From Pseudomonas sp. GM48 (GTDB taxonomy: Bacteria; Pseudomonadota; Gammaproteobacteria; Pseudomonadales; Pseudomonadaceae): a stretch of DNA of 64,000 nt. The notes below the pieces were generated by a model. That model saw only the letters and a program-made list of their open reading frames with translations. It was not told the DNA's origin and made no database searches. Position 1 is the first letter of the stretch, and the number at the start of each line of letters is the position of its first letter. The stretch spans positions 62,001 to 126,000 of the forward strand of contig NZ_AKJM01000085.1 of the NCBI RefSeq assembly GCF_000282335.1, given 5' to 3'. This document shows positions 8,850 through 18,751 of the stretch, one piece after another. Made by a program: the position numbers and the translations under genes.

Positions 8850-11147
8850 ATGCGTATCCAGCACCTGGAGCTCGCGAATTTCCGCAAGCTCAAATCCGTC
8901 AGAATCGACTTGGCAGCCGAGACCACTCTCTTGGTCGGTGCCAACAACAGCGGCAAATCATCAGCAATGCTGGCTCTGCGCAAATTCCTGGTTAAGCCCA
9001 CGACGTTCCGGCTGCAGGATCTGACCCTTTGCCATATCGCCAAGCTCGACGCGATCGGCCAGGAGTGGGAACAGGCCGATGACGGTTTCGTAATTCCGGA
9101 AAACAACGCTTGGGCAGAGTGGCTGCCAACGCTGGACGTATGGATACAAGCAGCCCAGGGTGAACTCCACCACATCCGCGACCTGATTCCGAATTTCTCC
9201 TGGTCAGGCGGCATGGTAGGCATGCGATTTCGGCTGGAGCCTGATGATCTTCCAACCCTCTACTCCGACTATCGAAAAGAGCGAGCACGGGTGGCTACGC
9301 TCTTGGAGGAAATTCAGAATCAGGCTGCGGATGGCCAGGTGCGTCCAGCCTTGCAATTATGGCCACAGAACCTGCATGACTACCTCAACCGGCGCTTGGT
9401 CAAGGCGTTCAAAGTGCGTTGGTACCGCCTCGATCCGGATAAACTTTCACCACCTAACGCAGAAACCAGGACTGCCAATCTTCAGCCGCTGACCGACACA
9501 GCAGTACCGTTGGAGCGGAATCCTCTGCTGAACCTGATCAGAGTTCACGAGATCAATGCGCAGCGCGGTTTCGGGGACAGCGCCGATGAGGGGCAAGACG
9601 AAAGCAAACCTGGAAGCGGCAGGAAGCTTTCTGAACAGTTGCGCACTTACTATCGTCGCCACCTTGATCCCGGCGATAGCCCGGACGTCCGCGACCTGGA
9701 GGCCCTTAGGGCAATTGAGGCGGCTCAAAGCGCCTTCGACAGTAGGCTTACGGTTAGCTTTGCGCCAGCACTCAGAGAAGTCGCTGGCCTCGGCTACCCG
9801 AACAACAGCGATCCGAGCATCAAAGTGGCAACTCGTCTCGCGCCAACAGATGGGTTAGATCATGAGGCCGCTGTACTGTTTGAGTTGGATTCTGTTGCGG
9901 GGGCGCCAGGTGAACCACGTCTGAGCCTCCCTGAGACATCCAATGGGCTGGGCTACCAAAACCTCATTTCCATGATTTTCCGGTTGATGGCGTTTCGTGA
10001 TGACTGGCTGAGGAAGTCTCGCACCCCTGAGGAGCGCAGTGCGGTCAACGTTGAGCCAATCCATCTTGTTCTGGTCGAAGAGCCCGAGGCGCATCTGCAC
10101 GTTCAGGTTCAGCAGGCCTTCATCAAGCATGCGTACCACGTGCTGTGCAACGACCCATTGCTTGAGGAGTTCCCGAACCTGAGAACCCAGCTGGTTGTCA
10201 GCTCCCATTCAAGCCATGTAGCGCATGAAATCGAGTACGAGCACCTGCGTTATTTTCGGCGACTCCCATCCGGGATGGCGAATATCCCCATCCCGGTTTC
10301 CACCGTCTCAAACCTCAGCACCGTGTTCGGCCAACGTGGGAAGACCAAGGAGTTCGTCACGCGTTACCTCCGAGCGCACCATGCGGATCTTTTCTTCGCT
10401 GACGCGGTAATCCTGGTCGAAGGGGCGGCGGAGCGAATGATCCTCCCCCATTTCCTGCGCCAGCATTTCAAGTTTCTCGACCAGTGCTACATCACTATCC
10501 TCGACATCGGAGGAAGTCATGCCCATCGCCTGAGGCCGCTAATTGACGCCCTCGGTATCGCCACCCTAGTAATCACAGACCTGGACGCGGGAAAAGCCAA
10601 GGCGGCCCAGCCCGTTGCCCGGGGAGCTGATCAAATTACGAACAACCCTACCGTCCGCCATTGGATGCGAGTGACGGGACTTGGTCACGATGTGGACACA
10701 TTGTTAGACCTCCCTGCCGAGCAAAAGGTGGAGGAGATCGACGCGCTCTATTCGATCAGAATCGCCTACCAAACCCCTGTCAGCATCCGTCTTCCAAAAT
10801 CCGGAGCACAAGCCGAGGCTTTGCCCAATACGTTTGAGGACAGCTTGGTATTGAGCAACGTCGAGCGTTTTACCGGTAAGCCACGTCGTGGGTTGATGCG
10901 TGCGTTCAGCGAGGCCATCCAGACCGCCGACACGGCTCAAGAATTGGGAGCAGCGTTGTTCGAGAAGCTGCGCACAGGCGACAAGGCAGAATTTGCGCTG
11001 GAGATCCTGGGCGATCCAGAATTCGGTCAACTCGTGGTGCCCAGCTACATCCACGAAGGTCTGACCTGGCTGCAATCGAAGCTTGAGCTCAAACGCAAAG
11101 ACCTTCTGGTGGTTCCGCCCGCAATCGTCGAGGTGACAGAAGAATGA
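8850..11147 (+). CDS. gajA: Gabija GajA-like OLD-family nuclease
   Basis: 765 residues: an ABC-type ATPase fused to a TOPRIM nuclease (class 2 OLD endonuclease). Walker A is GANNSGKS at residues 30-37; the ABC signature region lies around 360-375; Walker B is LVLVEEPEAHLH at about 406-417, followed by the SSHSSHV switch. The TOPRIM half shows ILVEGAAERM near 520-530 and TDLDAG near 577-582, which supply the metal-binding Glu and Asp residues. In Gabija, GajA nicks phage DNA when nucleotide pools fall and works as a complex with GajB. The downstream UvrD-like gene overlaps by four bases (ATGA), which marks the class. The protein is longer than the roughly 580-residue Bacillus GajA, mainly between Walker A and the signature motif. 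Confidence 0.88.
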   Translation: MRIQHLELANFRKLKSVRIDLAAETTLLVGANNSGKSSAMLALRKFLVKPTTFRLQDLTLCHIAKLDAIGQEWEQADDGFVIPENNAWAEWLPTLDVWIQAAQGELHHIRDLIPNFSWSGGMVGMRFRLEPDDLPTLYSDYRKERARVATLLEEIQNQAADGQVRPALQLWPQNLHDYLNRRLVKAFKVRWYRLDPDKLSPPNAETRTANLQPLTDTAVPLERNPLLNLIRVHEINAQRGFGDSADEGQDESKPGSGRKLSEQLRTYYRRHLDPGDSPDVRDLEALRAIEAAQSAFDSRLTVSFAPALREVAGLGYPNNSDPSIKVATRLAPTDGLDHEAAVLFELDSVAGAPGEPRLSLPETSNGLGYQNLISMIFRLMAFRDDWLRKSRTPEERSAVNVEPIHLVLVEEPEAHLHVQVQQAFIKHAYHVLCNDPLLEEFPNLRTQLVVSSHSSHVAHEIEYEHLRYFRRLPSGMANIPIPVSTVSNLSTVFGQRGKTKEFVTRYLRAHHADLFFADAVILVEGAAERMILPHFLRQHFKFLDQCYITILDIGGSHAHRLRPLIDALGIATLVITDLDAGKAKAAQPVARGADQITNNPTVRHWMRVTGLGHDVDTLLDLPAEQKVEEIDALYSIRIAYQTPVSIRLPKSGAQAEALPNTFEDSLVLSNVERFTGKPRRGLMRAFSEAIQTADTAQELGAALFEKLRTGDKAEFALEILGDPEFGQLVVPSYIHEGLTWLQSKLELKRKDLLVVPPAIVEVTEE

Positions 11148-13018
11148 GTCCGGCAGCGCCTGAGCGCGACGACCATGTCCGTGATGCAGACGACGTGATC
11201 CGAGATTGCCTGGATCTGGATCGCCCCCAGAGTTTCTTCCTGTACGCCGGCGCCGGGTCAGGAAAAACCCATTCCTTGGTTTCCGCTGTCAGGGAGCTAA
11301 AATCGCGCGCGCAAAGGAGACTGACCTTCGAAGGGCGCCAGGTGGCGATCATCACCTACACCAACGCAGCATGTGAGGAGATTGCTCGCCGTCTGGAGCA
11401 TGATCCCCTGGTAGTCGTTTCAACCATCCACGCATTTTCATGGCGAATGATCCAGGGATTCAATGACGACATCCGCGACTGGCTTCGCACCAGGCTCGCT
11501 GAAAGTATCGAGGATCTGAATGACAAACTCGCAAAAGCCCGGGATGCCAACAACAAAACTGCTCGCGCCAATCGTGCATCTCTTGAGAGCAAAACGCGCC
11601 GACTGGCTGCGTTGGATGACGTTGTAAGTTTCACCTACAGTCCGACCGGCGAAAACCGGGGGCGTCAAGCGCTAAATCACGCTGAGGTCATTCAGATGGC
11701 GGCTGCGTTTATCCAACGCCCGCCTTTGTTAGACGTGATGGCCGATCAGTACCCAGTACTTTTGATCGATGAAAGCCAGGATACCTATGGCCCTCTTATG
11801 GACGCGTTCCTGACCGCTCAATCGCTGATCCCACAACGGTTTTGCCTTGGTCTTTTGGGCGACACCATGCAGCGGATTTACAATGATGGGAAAGAGCACT
11901 TGGAGCAGGCAATACCCGCCGACTGGGCCATCCCCGAAAAGCCTGTAAACAGAAGATGCCCAACAAGGGTAGTCGAGCTTATCAACGTCATCCGCAGCGC
12001 CGCCGATGATCATCAACAGACTCCAAAGCCTGGTGCGATTCGAGGGGCGGTGCGCATGTTCTGTACTCGGCAAGCTGCAGGTGGCGGCTTCGAACTGGAG
12101 AGCCAGATCGCTCAACGCATGGCGCAAATTACGGGCGATGAACAGTGGGCAGCAGGATCGTCTGAGCGCAAGACACTGATCCTTGAGCACAAAATGGCCG
12201 GTAGGCGCCTCGGATTCGAGGGTATCTTCACCCCGCTTTACACAGTTGAGCACCTGCGCACTAGCTTGCTGGATGGCACGCTACCGATACTCAAGCTGTT
12301 CTTTGACGGTGTCATGCCGATCCTGGAAGCTGCCAACAACAGCGAGTTCGCGCTCATGGAAGCTGTACGGTTGAGATCACCTCTCCTCGACAGTGAATAC
12401 ATGAAAGCGGCCCCTGATCAACTGGCGCTGCTCCAGCAAGTAGGCGCCGGTTGCCGAACCTTGTGCGGGTTGGTCGCAGACAATGATCCCTCTTTGGCCG
12501 ATGTTGTGTTGGCGCTAGCGGAAACTGGGCTGCTCGAAATACCCGATCGACTCCGAGCGGCCTTGGCACAGGGTGTGACAGACGAGGAGCCGCCCGAGAC
12601 AGTTGATCGTGAAGCACTTGAAGTGCACGCCTATCGGGTGCTCCTGGGTCGCCCTTATTCGGAAATGACCGCATTTGCTGGGTATGCACAAGGGCTGTCA
12701 CCCTTCGATACCCACCAAGGAGTCAAAGGCTTGGAGTTTCCAAGGGTAATGGTGATTCTCAACGATGAAGAGGCCGGAGGGTTCCTCTTCAGCTACGAAA
12801 AACTGTTGGGGGTTAAGGCTCCCTCGGAAAGTGATATCAAAAACCAGCGCGCAGGCAAGGATGACGCGCTGTCTCGAACTCGCCGTCTGCTGTACGTGAC
12901 CTGCAGTCGGGCAGAGGAAAGCCTGGCGATTGTGGTTTACACAGCACAACCGGAAACCGCCAGAGAGCGGGTAGTCGACGCTGGTTGGCTCGCGGCAGAC
13001 GAGGTGGAAATCATATGA
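11144..13018 (+). CDS. gajB: Gabija GajB-like UvrD helicase
   Basis: 624 residues, superfamily 1 helicase of the UvrD/REP group. Walker A is AGAGSGKT at residues 35-42, motif II IDESQDTYGPL near 207-217, motif III-IV around LGDTMQRIYNDG near 240-252, and motif VI RRLLYVTCSRAEESL near 585-600. In Gabija it binds DNA ends and NTPs and, with GajA, depletes nucleotides and degrades DNA. Translational coupling to GajA by an ATGA overlap. It is somewhat longer than the about 500-residue Bacillus protein. Confidence 0.87.
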   Translation: MSPAAPERDDHVRDADDVIRDCLDLDRPQSFFLYAGAGSGKTHSLVSAVRELKSRAQRRLTFEGRQVAIITYTNAACEEIARRLEHDPLVVVSTIHAFSWRMIQGFNDDIRDWLRTRLAESIEDLNDKLAKARDANNKTARANRASLESKTRRLAALDDVVSFTYSPTGENRGRQALNHAEVIQMAAAFIQRPPLLDVMADQYPVLLIDESQDTYGPLMDAFLTAQSLIPQRFCLGLLGDTMQRIYNDGKEHLEQAIPADWAIPEKPVNRRCPTRVVELINVIRSAADDHQQTPKPGAIRGAVRMFCTRQAAGGGFELESQIAQRMAQITGDEQWAAGSSERKTLILEHKMAGRRLGFEGIFTPLYTVEHLRTSLLDGTLPILKLFFDGVMPILEAANNSEFALMEAVRLRSPLLDSEYMKAAPDQLALLQQVGAGCRTLCGLVADNDPSLADVVLALAETGLLEIPDRLRAALAQGVTDEEPPETVDREALEVHAYRVLLGRPYSEMTAFAGYAQGLSPFDTHQGVKGLEFPRVMVILNDEEAGGFLFSYEKLLGVKAPSESDIKNQRAGKDDALSRTRRLLYVTCSRAEESLAIVVYTAQPETARERVVDAGWLAADEVEII

Positions 13019-13251
13019 AGGCTGAGTGCGCCAGTTGTAGTCGTCCGCCTGGCACTATCGTGAGCCAATGTACTGACAAGAGCAGGTTGGACTGCCACGC
13101 GGTGGCTCACCTCCGCTGGATTGATGCACTGGAACTCAAAATCAATGGCTGTTGCTTTCGACGACCATCTCAAAGATGTACTGACGCGGCTGCCGACACA
13201 GGAGCCAGCGAAATCGGGCAACTGCTGCCGCATCAGTGGATGCCAGCCTGA
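13015..13251 (+). CDS. small cysteine-rich reading frame after gajB, doubtful
   Basis: A 78-residue frame starts at an ATG that overlaps the gajB stop (ATGA), exactly as gajB overlaps gajA. It contains six cysteines, including CASC near the N-terminus, but no recognisable domain. The coupling is suggestive; the composition is not convincing. It may be a degraded third gene. The stretch from 13252 to 13376 holds nothing I can name. Confidence 0.25.
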   Translation: MKAECASCSRPPGTIVSQCTDKSRLDCHAVAHLRWIDALELKINGCCFRRPSQRCTDAAADTGASEIGQLLPHQWMPA

Positions 13252-13376
13252 CCTACGCAGGGGGAGTTGGGCGGACGCTTAACCTGGTTTCAGGTTGCCG
13301 CACTTCCCAGAGAACCCAGAAGCGCATGCCCTAGAGAGACTTGCGCTTTTTTGGGGATCATCTGGACAGGTGCCGT

Positions 13377-14312
13377 TTACTGGCCCTGCTGACCTAGCAC
13401 CGCCCTACGGTAGACCTGAGCAAGGTATTGAGCATTGCTTCCGAATTGGCGTGCTATTCGCTGCCAGCCATTTAGATCGACAACGGTGAGAATCGAAGAG
13501 CCGTCCGTTGCCCAATTACCAACGATGTGAGCTTTCACAGACTCTACGAACTCCTTCAGTGCGAAATAGAATTCCTTCCCTGCGAGCAACGTAGCCTGGA
13601 CTTCGGGGTAACCGGCACTGTGCAGCCAGTCAGTTAGCCCTAACCGCAAAGCGTCCTCTACCCGCTGGAGATCGATATACAAATCTTGAAATGGATCGAA
13701 CGCGCGCTCAGGCATCCAACCCAAGCTAAAGTCATACGTCTCCAGCCAGGTTAGATCTGCCAAGGTGATGCGAGAAGGAACATAGCTCTGCAGCGCCTTT
13801 AGCGAGGTAATGTATTCATCCGCAGAGGGTGGCTGAACAATCGCCGCTAAATCAAAAGCATTCGGGAAGATGTTCCGGAGGACATTGCCAGGAACAGCGC
13901 TGAGATCACTCGCCTCGTAATCTGCCCAATGCTTGACATGGACTGGGAAGGTCGTGCCGTCGGGTCGCGTGTGACGATACACAGTGCCGCTGTTTTGTTG
14001 ATCCTGGATGGTTGTGTGCCTGTTCGCTGTCGTGAACACCACGTAACACTTGATCTCGCCCTTGTAACCGTCGGTCTTTGCGACCTCAGTCAGCACGTTA
14101 TCCCAAGTGAAGGAGGTCTCAACCATCTTGCACTGACCTACCAGAGGTAAGGGCGAATTAACGGGTACTAAGTCGACGCCAAACTGGCTTTGGCCCCGAC
14201 TGCCGTAGGATCGATAGCTGACCGAATAACCGTGCTTGCTGGCAATTTCTTGCATAAAGTAACAACAGAGCTGTTCCCATTGCTCCCAGAACTGAGGCTT
14301 CAATCCATTCAT
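13377..14312 (-). CDS. Mrr-like PD-(D/E)XK restriction endonuclease
   Basis: 311 residues from the ATG at 14312, which has a GGAG ribosome binding site; an upstream extension is open but lacks one. The N-terminal domain has the restriction-nuclease core YGSRGQSQFGVDLVP at about residues 36-50 (Asp-47) and LVGQCKMVE at 57-65 (Gln-60, Lys-62), after a helix with FWEQWEQLC. This is the GxD...QxK pattern of the Mrr branch. The remaining 240 residues are unassigned and could be the sensor or DNA-binding part. It is the last of a run of minus-strand genes that includes the caspase operon, 533 bases away, so it may be independent of it. Confidence 0.62.
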   Translation of the reverse strand: MNGLKPQFWEQWEQLCCYFMQEIASKHGYSVSYRSYGSRGQSQFGVDLVPVNSPLPLVGQCKMVETSFTWDNVLTEVAKTDGYKGEIKCYVVFTTANRHTTIQDQQNSGTVYRHTRPDGTTFPVHVKHWADYEASDLSAVPGNVLRNIFPNAFDLAAIVQPPSADEYITSLKALQSYVPSRITLADLTWLETYDFSLGWMPERAFDPFQDLYIDLQRVEDALRLGLTDWLHSAGYPEVQATLLAGKEFYFALKEFVESVKAHIVGNWATDGSSILTVVDLNGWQRIARQFGSNAQYLAQVYRRAVLGQQGQ

Positions 14313-14844
14313 AGCGACTCCGATTCCATATAGATAATGCTGCCGATGGCGGCAGCCAGATTCCCGCCAAGAAAGTCTGCCGTAGTGGCTCCCTGATGTC
14401 ACCCCGATTATGGGAGGGTGAATACAAGACTGGCGATTTAACCGATGGCCCGTTCACCAGCTCATACACCTGCGTCATCGGGTGCGAAGGTGTGAGCTTC
14501 CGTGGGCCTATCTACGCCCATCCGATTCCCTCATAGCCACCTCACGGTTTTTTGTAGGTGAGTTCGACGGACGCATACTGCGTAGAAAGTTATTGCGACC
14601 AATGTCGGCGCTGAGGCGGTGCGCTGGCCGTGGTCACAGCTGTCCGGAAAGAACTCCAAAATCTAAAGGTGCGCAGGGGCTGGAAGGACGCAATTCCTTC
14701 GGCAGCGATCCAACCAGGGCGATTAACTGCCACCCTAGTCAACGTCTAACGGGGCATCGTGCTGCCAGAGCTGGGTGACTGAACAGACAGTTACTGTCAG
14801 CCCCGATTGACCTCAACGCCCAGAAGCCCTGGCTGCATTCGAAG
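14313..14844. other. gene-free interval, nothing recognised
   Basis: About 530 bases between the Mrr-like gene and the end of the caspase gene. The plus-strand frame at 14482-14778 has a coding style unlike its neighbours and no ribosome binding site, so I do not call it. I see no strong hairpin with a T-run. Confidence 0.5.
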
Positions 14845-16740
14845 TCATTGGTCGCTGAGCAAAAACCAGGGCACTCGATCCGGAAAGATCAGCGATGCGC
14901 AGATCGCACCGATCCGCGTTGCAGGATTTCGAAGCGACGTGTCATGACCCATTTGCGGCTTGCACGCCTCCTCCCACCGCTTCGCAACATCTGCCACCGT
15001 CCAAACCTTTTGGCCGATCTGGAACACATGGTTTATGCCGTTGCGAACGAAAGGCTGGCTGAACTCCAGGTAGCTTTGCGGAAGGAAGATCTTGAGGTGG
15101 GCGTGATCAAGACTCAACAGGGTGTAATCCAGTTCTTCCTCAAGGGAGTGCCGCCCACTGATGAGCAGGACGAGCGCCAGGGTTTCCGAGGGTGAGCTGC
15201 TCAAGCGCTTCAACTCGGCAGGGTCTTTGTCGGCGCGCGCCTTGAGATAACCGTACACATCCTCTGCCGAGAGCAATGGCCGGGCAAGTCGCCCATCGTG
15301 CTCAACCAGCGCGTTAATCAGTGTGCTGACGACCAATTCGCCAAGGCCATTGAGCTCATCAGTTTTGATGGCTGTAAGGAACGCTGCCCAGTACGGCGCT
15401 TCGTCTTCGCTCATGCCGGCACAGGTGCTTGCGTAATGCTCCAGCAGAAGACTGCTCAGGTGCTCCAGTGCTTCTCTCAGTGGAGCGTCACTGATGCCGA
15501 GCTCCCGAACCAGATGCACTGCTGCGCCGGCCCAACCCAAAATCCGGGAAATACGCTGCGGAAGATAGAACAGGTCGGGAATGCCATGACGGCACAACGA
15601 GCCGGGATTCTCTCGAAGCCCATTGACGATGTCCCAAAGCAGGTGCTCGACCTCCGCTACGATCTCGTGGGCAAGCCCCACGATACAGTCGCGCGAGGTA
15701 CTGTTTTGGGATGACTGAAGGAGCAGAGCAACGCACGTCGCGCTCAGCTCTACCCGAGAGAAGCTATTGGCGTGACGCCCTGTGCTCTTTTCCAATGATT
15801 GCCAGATCCCGCCAATGAACGCACCGACTGAGTTGGGTGTGTCGGCCAAGCGATCCACGAACTTCGTGAGGACAGGGAAAAGCCGTTGCGGAGTGAGATC
15901 GTGCTCCGGGGCAAACATCAGCGTGTAGAGTTCGGCGGAATGACTGCTAATGGCTTGTCCGGCTGGTGATGCGGGTGAGATCCCAGTGATCCCCAGCAAA
16001 GAGGATGTTGGGTTGTCGGTAGCATGCGGATTGCCAAACAGCGGCATGTGACCGTACAGGTTGACGCCCCATACGGATGGCATTTGCCCTCCCTGGGTCT
16101 GCTCTGACACATACTGCGCAGCGGGTCGGCCTATGTCCAGCAGATCGAGCATACTGGCGCGCGAACCCGTGTCGATTTCTCCATCCAGCACTTTGAGCAG
16201 CGCGAGGGTTCCATACCCGCCATGACTGGTCTCGCCGGCGTACTGATCTGCCGCTGACGATACAAAAAATGAGACGCCGAATGTCTTGGCCTTCCCGATC
16301 ACTTCGGGCTTCAGCAGGATGCCCAGGTTGGAAACCATCCCGCCCGCGTTGCAGGCATCAATGATGACGTTACAGTGAGCAGCTTTGAGCTCGTTGAAGT
16401 ACTCGAACAATCGACTGATGGCAAACCCCGTGGTTGAAAGGCGATCAGCTCGGGTATCGCTCACGCAGAGGAAATAACTGTCATTGGCTTCTCCGCCATG
16501 ACCTGCAAAGAAGAGTGTGAAACTCTCGATTTCATCGTACTTGTCTTGAATCTCAAGCAGCGTCGCATCCAGCTGATGCCTGGCCGGAGAGTGAAGCAGA
16601 TAGGCGTCCGCTGGCTGGATACTGCTCAATGGCCCCGTGGAAAGCGCGGTACGGATAGAAAGCGCGTCACGCTCGGCTCCAGACAGCTTATTGAGCGATT
16701 GATAAGCGTCACAACCAATGCACAACAAAACCCTGGCCAT
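14845..16740 (-). CDS. caspase-like (peptidase C14) protein with large helical C-terminal region
   Basis: 631 residues. The N-terminal 230 residues form a caspase-like cysteine protease: ALLCIGCDAY-type start strand, catalytic His-81 in FFAGHGG and catalytic Cys-130 in VIIDACNAGG, with the VSSAADQYAGE substrate-pocket strand and GYGTLALLKVLDG following. The C-terminal 400 residues are mostly helical, with no membrane segment or known domain that I recognise; they probably sense a signal or bind the partner. ATG at 16740 overlaps the stop of the preceding gene (TGATG), so the two are co-translated. Bacterial caspase-like proteases usually act in abortive-infection circuits by cleaving a toxin, a gasdermin or a regulator. 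Here no gasdermin-like gene is adjacent, so the small upstream protein is the obvious substrate or regulator candidate. Confidence 0.8.
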   Translation of the reverse strand: MARVLLCIGCDAYQSLNKLSGAERDALSIRTALSTGPLSSIQPADAYLLHSPARHQLDATLLEIQDKYDEIESFTLFFAGHGGEANDSYFLCVSDTRADRLSTTGFAISRLFEYFNELKAAHCNVIIDACNAGGMVSNLGILLKPEVIGKAKTFGVSFFVSSAADQYAGETSHGGYGTLALLKVLDGEIDTGSRASMLDLLDIGRPAAQYVSEQTQGGQMPSVWGVNLYGHMPLFGNPHATDNPTSSLLGITGISPASPAGQAISSHSAELYTLMFAPEHDLTPQRLFPVLTKFVDRLADTPNSVGAFIGGIWQSLEKSTGRHANSFSRVELSATCVALLLQSSQNSTSRDCIVGLAHEIVAEVEHLLWDIVNGLRENPGSLCRHGIPDLFYLPQRISRILGWAGAAVHLVRELGISDAPLREALEHLSSLLLEHYASTCAGMSEDEAPYWAAFLTAIKTDELNGLGELVVSTLINALVEHDGRLARPLLSAEDVYGYLKARADKDPAELKRLSSSPSETLALVLLISGRHSLEEELDYTLLSLDHAHLKIFLPQSYLEFSQPFVRNGINHVFQIGQKVWTVADVAKRWEEACKPQMGHDTSLRNPATRIGAICASLIFPDRVPWFLLSDQ

Positions 16741-17360
16741 CACTGCTCCCTGCTACGAAATTTGGATTTCCGCGCGGCTTCCTGCGCCAACGCCTGGGCG
16801 GTTTTGAGCTTCTTGACCTCCTCGACCCTGGCCAGCAGCGCTGGTTCTTGCAGCGAGGGATCAGAATGGAGGCGTTGGGCGAGGCTGGGGTGCATGCGAA
16901 ATTCTGGAAGCGAAACTTGGCCATCCCGATCAACCGAGTATTCGACTTGCTCGATGGCTTTGAGCATCTGCTCGCCCAAGCTCCCCGAGGAGCCATCGAT
17001 GACGTTACCGTGCTCTTCGCAAGTATCGGAGAGCATCTGGTAAAACGCTTTGGCAAAGCTGTCGGCCATGCTATTGGAAATCTCATTGACTGTGCGCTCA
17101 ATGACGTCGAGCCGACCGTCCATGATGTCCTCAAAGCTCAACCTTGTTTCGTGCTCGATCGTCTGCATCTGGTCGACACGGTCAGGGTCGTAGCTGTGAT
17201 GTGATTGCCACGATCCTCCGTGGCTGAAGCGTTGGACTTCATCGCCCCCACCGACTTGCCTCCGCGCTTGATTGAGCTTTTCCCCTGTAGCTTTCATGAA
17301 TGCCTTCATGACGAGCTCTGCCTGCGCATCAAACGGGAAAGGATGGGCTTTATCCCTCAT
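16740..17360 (-). CDS. unknown partner protein of the caspase operon
   Basis: 206 residues, not recognised. It is soluble and largely helical: a glycine/histidine-rich linker (VGGGDEVQRFSHGGSWQSHHS, residues about 37-57), a central helical block RLDVIERTVNEISNSMADSFAKAFYQML at about 83-110, a short segment EYSVDRDGQVSLPEFRMHPSLAQRL, and a basic C-terminal helix rich in Lys and Arg. The ATG at 17360 has GAGGAG just upstream. It is the first gene of a two-gene operon with the caspase-like protease and overlaps its start by one base. It could be the protease substrate, its activator or an inhibitor; the sequence does not decide. Confidence 0.6.
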   Translation of the reverse strand: MRDKAHPFPFDAQAELVMKAFMKATGEKLNQARRQVGGGDEVQRFSHGGSWQSHHSYDPDRVDQMQTIEHETRLSFEDIMDGRLDVIERTVNEISNSMADSFAKAFYQMLSDTCEEHGNVIDGSSGSLGEQMLKAIEQVEYSVDRDGQVSLPEFRMHPSLAQRLHSDPSLQEPALLARVEEVKKLKTAQALAQEAARKSKFRSREQ

Positions 17361-17647
17361 GTCTCACTCCTCTTTGATCAAGCTTGCCCCGTTCAGCCAG
17401 ACAGTGTCGCGCCGCTGACAGAACCAGAAGGCCTCTGCCACAGAACCAGCGCGATGGCGGAACGCGCCGATGCCGCAAGCTCTTGCAACTGCTTCGGTAC
17501 GAGCTGGCCATAGTATGGCATCTCTCGCTACAGCACCCGCCAACGTTCTGGTCTTGCGGCCTTCGCGATTACCGAAGTCCCCCTTGCGAGATCACTGATT
17601 CAGCAGCGAGCACTACCCATTTCTTCCTGCCAAGTGATAGCCCGCCG

Positions 17648-18751
17648 TCAACACCTATCCTGAAACACCTCATCCTGATGATATTTGAGGTAAGCAACGA
17701 GTTCTTTAGGAACGAACCGCAGTGGCTTGGGTAGGCCCAATGCCCTCCGATGTTTGGCATCGACACGCTTAGAGATTTGCATTTGGCCGGTCTTATCGAA
17801 CGTAATAAGCCCTTTATCGAACAGCGCGTCGAGATTCGCCGAAAGGAGAAGACCATTGTTGCTATCGAGGCGCTGCTTAGGCGTTGAATCAACCCATGGG
17901 ATTACATGAGAAGCACGAAGAACTTCTCTGCAGTCCAACCCCGTTACAGAACAGGCGTTGCCCCACACTCGCATCAGATCCTCTCGAAACTTACCCTGAC
18001 CGCGCCGTGCGTTAATCCTGGTGAGAACCTCCGTGACCGGGTCGTTGCCGTCAAACATGTCCTCAGCGGCCAAGGGCTCAGTCGGAGCACACTGAATGGC
18101 ATCACTGAGCCGCACCCACATCTCTTTGCGCTGCCTCGCTGGAATCGCATCCATGAGTCGACCGACTGTTGGGAGGTCAAGCTCGGTGTAGCTGCTGTAC
18201 ATTCCAAGCAACCGTTCCTTCCCGGTGATCCTCCGAGGATCGAGTGTCACCGGTTCGTCAAACCACCAGTAAAACTCTTCTGGACAGATCCAGTTCGGAA
18301 TCCAATGCAGATCCTTTTCCCAGGTTTTAAGAAATTGACGCTGACTATTCCGATGCTGTTTTTGGACATTCTTGATTTCCCAGGCATCTTCCCAAAGGTC
18401 GTGCAGCGATAACTTTTGGACAATTTCCTCACGTTGCGGCCGATGCTGATCATGAGAGAGTGCGAAAGCATTCCCCGCAATACCCACTAACTGCTGGATT
18501 CCATCATGCGATGCGGTCAGGAATACGAAAGTTTGACCAGCATTTTCGTCGAGCGGAGCTGCGCCTAACCCTTCCGTATGAAAAACGCGAAAATGCTGTT
18601 TTCCGCGCGATAGGTGCATCCTTGGGGAGTTGTTCCACTCTTCATGGCCATAACCATTCTCCTTGGGATAACCACCGGAGCCAATGACTCCTGATGGTGC
18701 CAGGTACTGATTTGTATTCCAAAAAACAGGCTTCAGAATGAAAAGTGCCAT
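17648..18751 (-). CDS. HNH endonuclease
   Basis: 367 residues with a C-terminal HNH nuclease domain: GQGKFREDLMRVWGNACSVTG then CREVLRASHVIPW then NGLLLSANLDALFDKGLITF, which supplies the zinc/Cys pair and the catalytic His and Asn of the PF13391-type HNH domain (residues about 255-330). The first 240 residues carry an unassigned domain, possibly DNA or modification recognition. ATG at 18751 follows GAGG. It precedes the caspase operon on the same strand by 287 bases, too far for certain co-transcription. Confidence 0.78.
   Translation of the reverse strand: MALFILKPVFWNTNQYLAPSGVIGSGGYPKENGYGHEEWNNSPRMHLSRGKQHFRVFHTEGLGAAPLDENAGQTFVFLTASHDGIQQLVGIAGNAFALSHDQHRPQREEIVQKLSLHDLWEDAWEIKNVQKQHRNSQRQFLKTWEKDLHWIPNWICPEEFYWWFDEPVTLDPRRITGKERLLGMYSSYTELDLPTVGRLMDAIPARQRKEMWVRLSDAIQCAPTEPLAAEDMFDGNDPVTEVLTRINARRGQGKFREDLMRVWGNACSVTGLDCREVLRASHVIPWVDSTPKQRLDSNNGLLLSANLDALFDKGLITFDKTGQMQISKRVDAKHRRALGLPKPLRFVPKELVAYLKYHQDEVFQDRC

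Noticed and set aside
14482..14778. Plus-strand gene of 98 codons
   Set aside because: Arg/Ser-rich shadow-like composition without start signal, in an interval with no other support.
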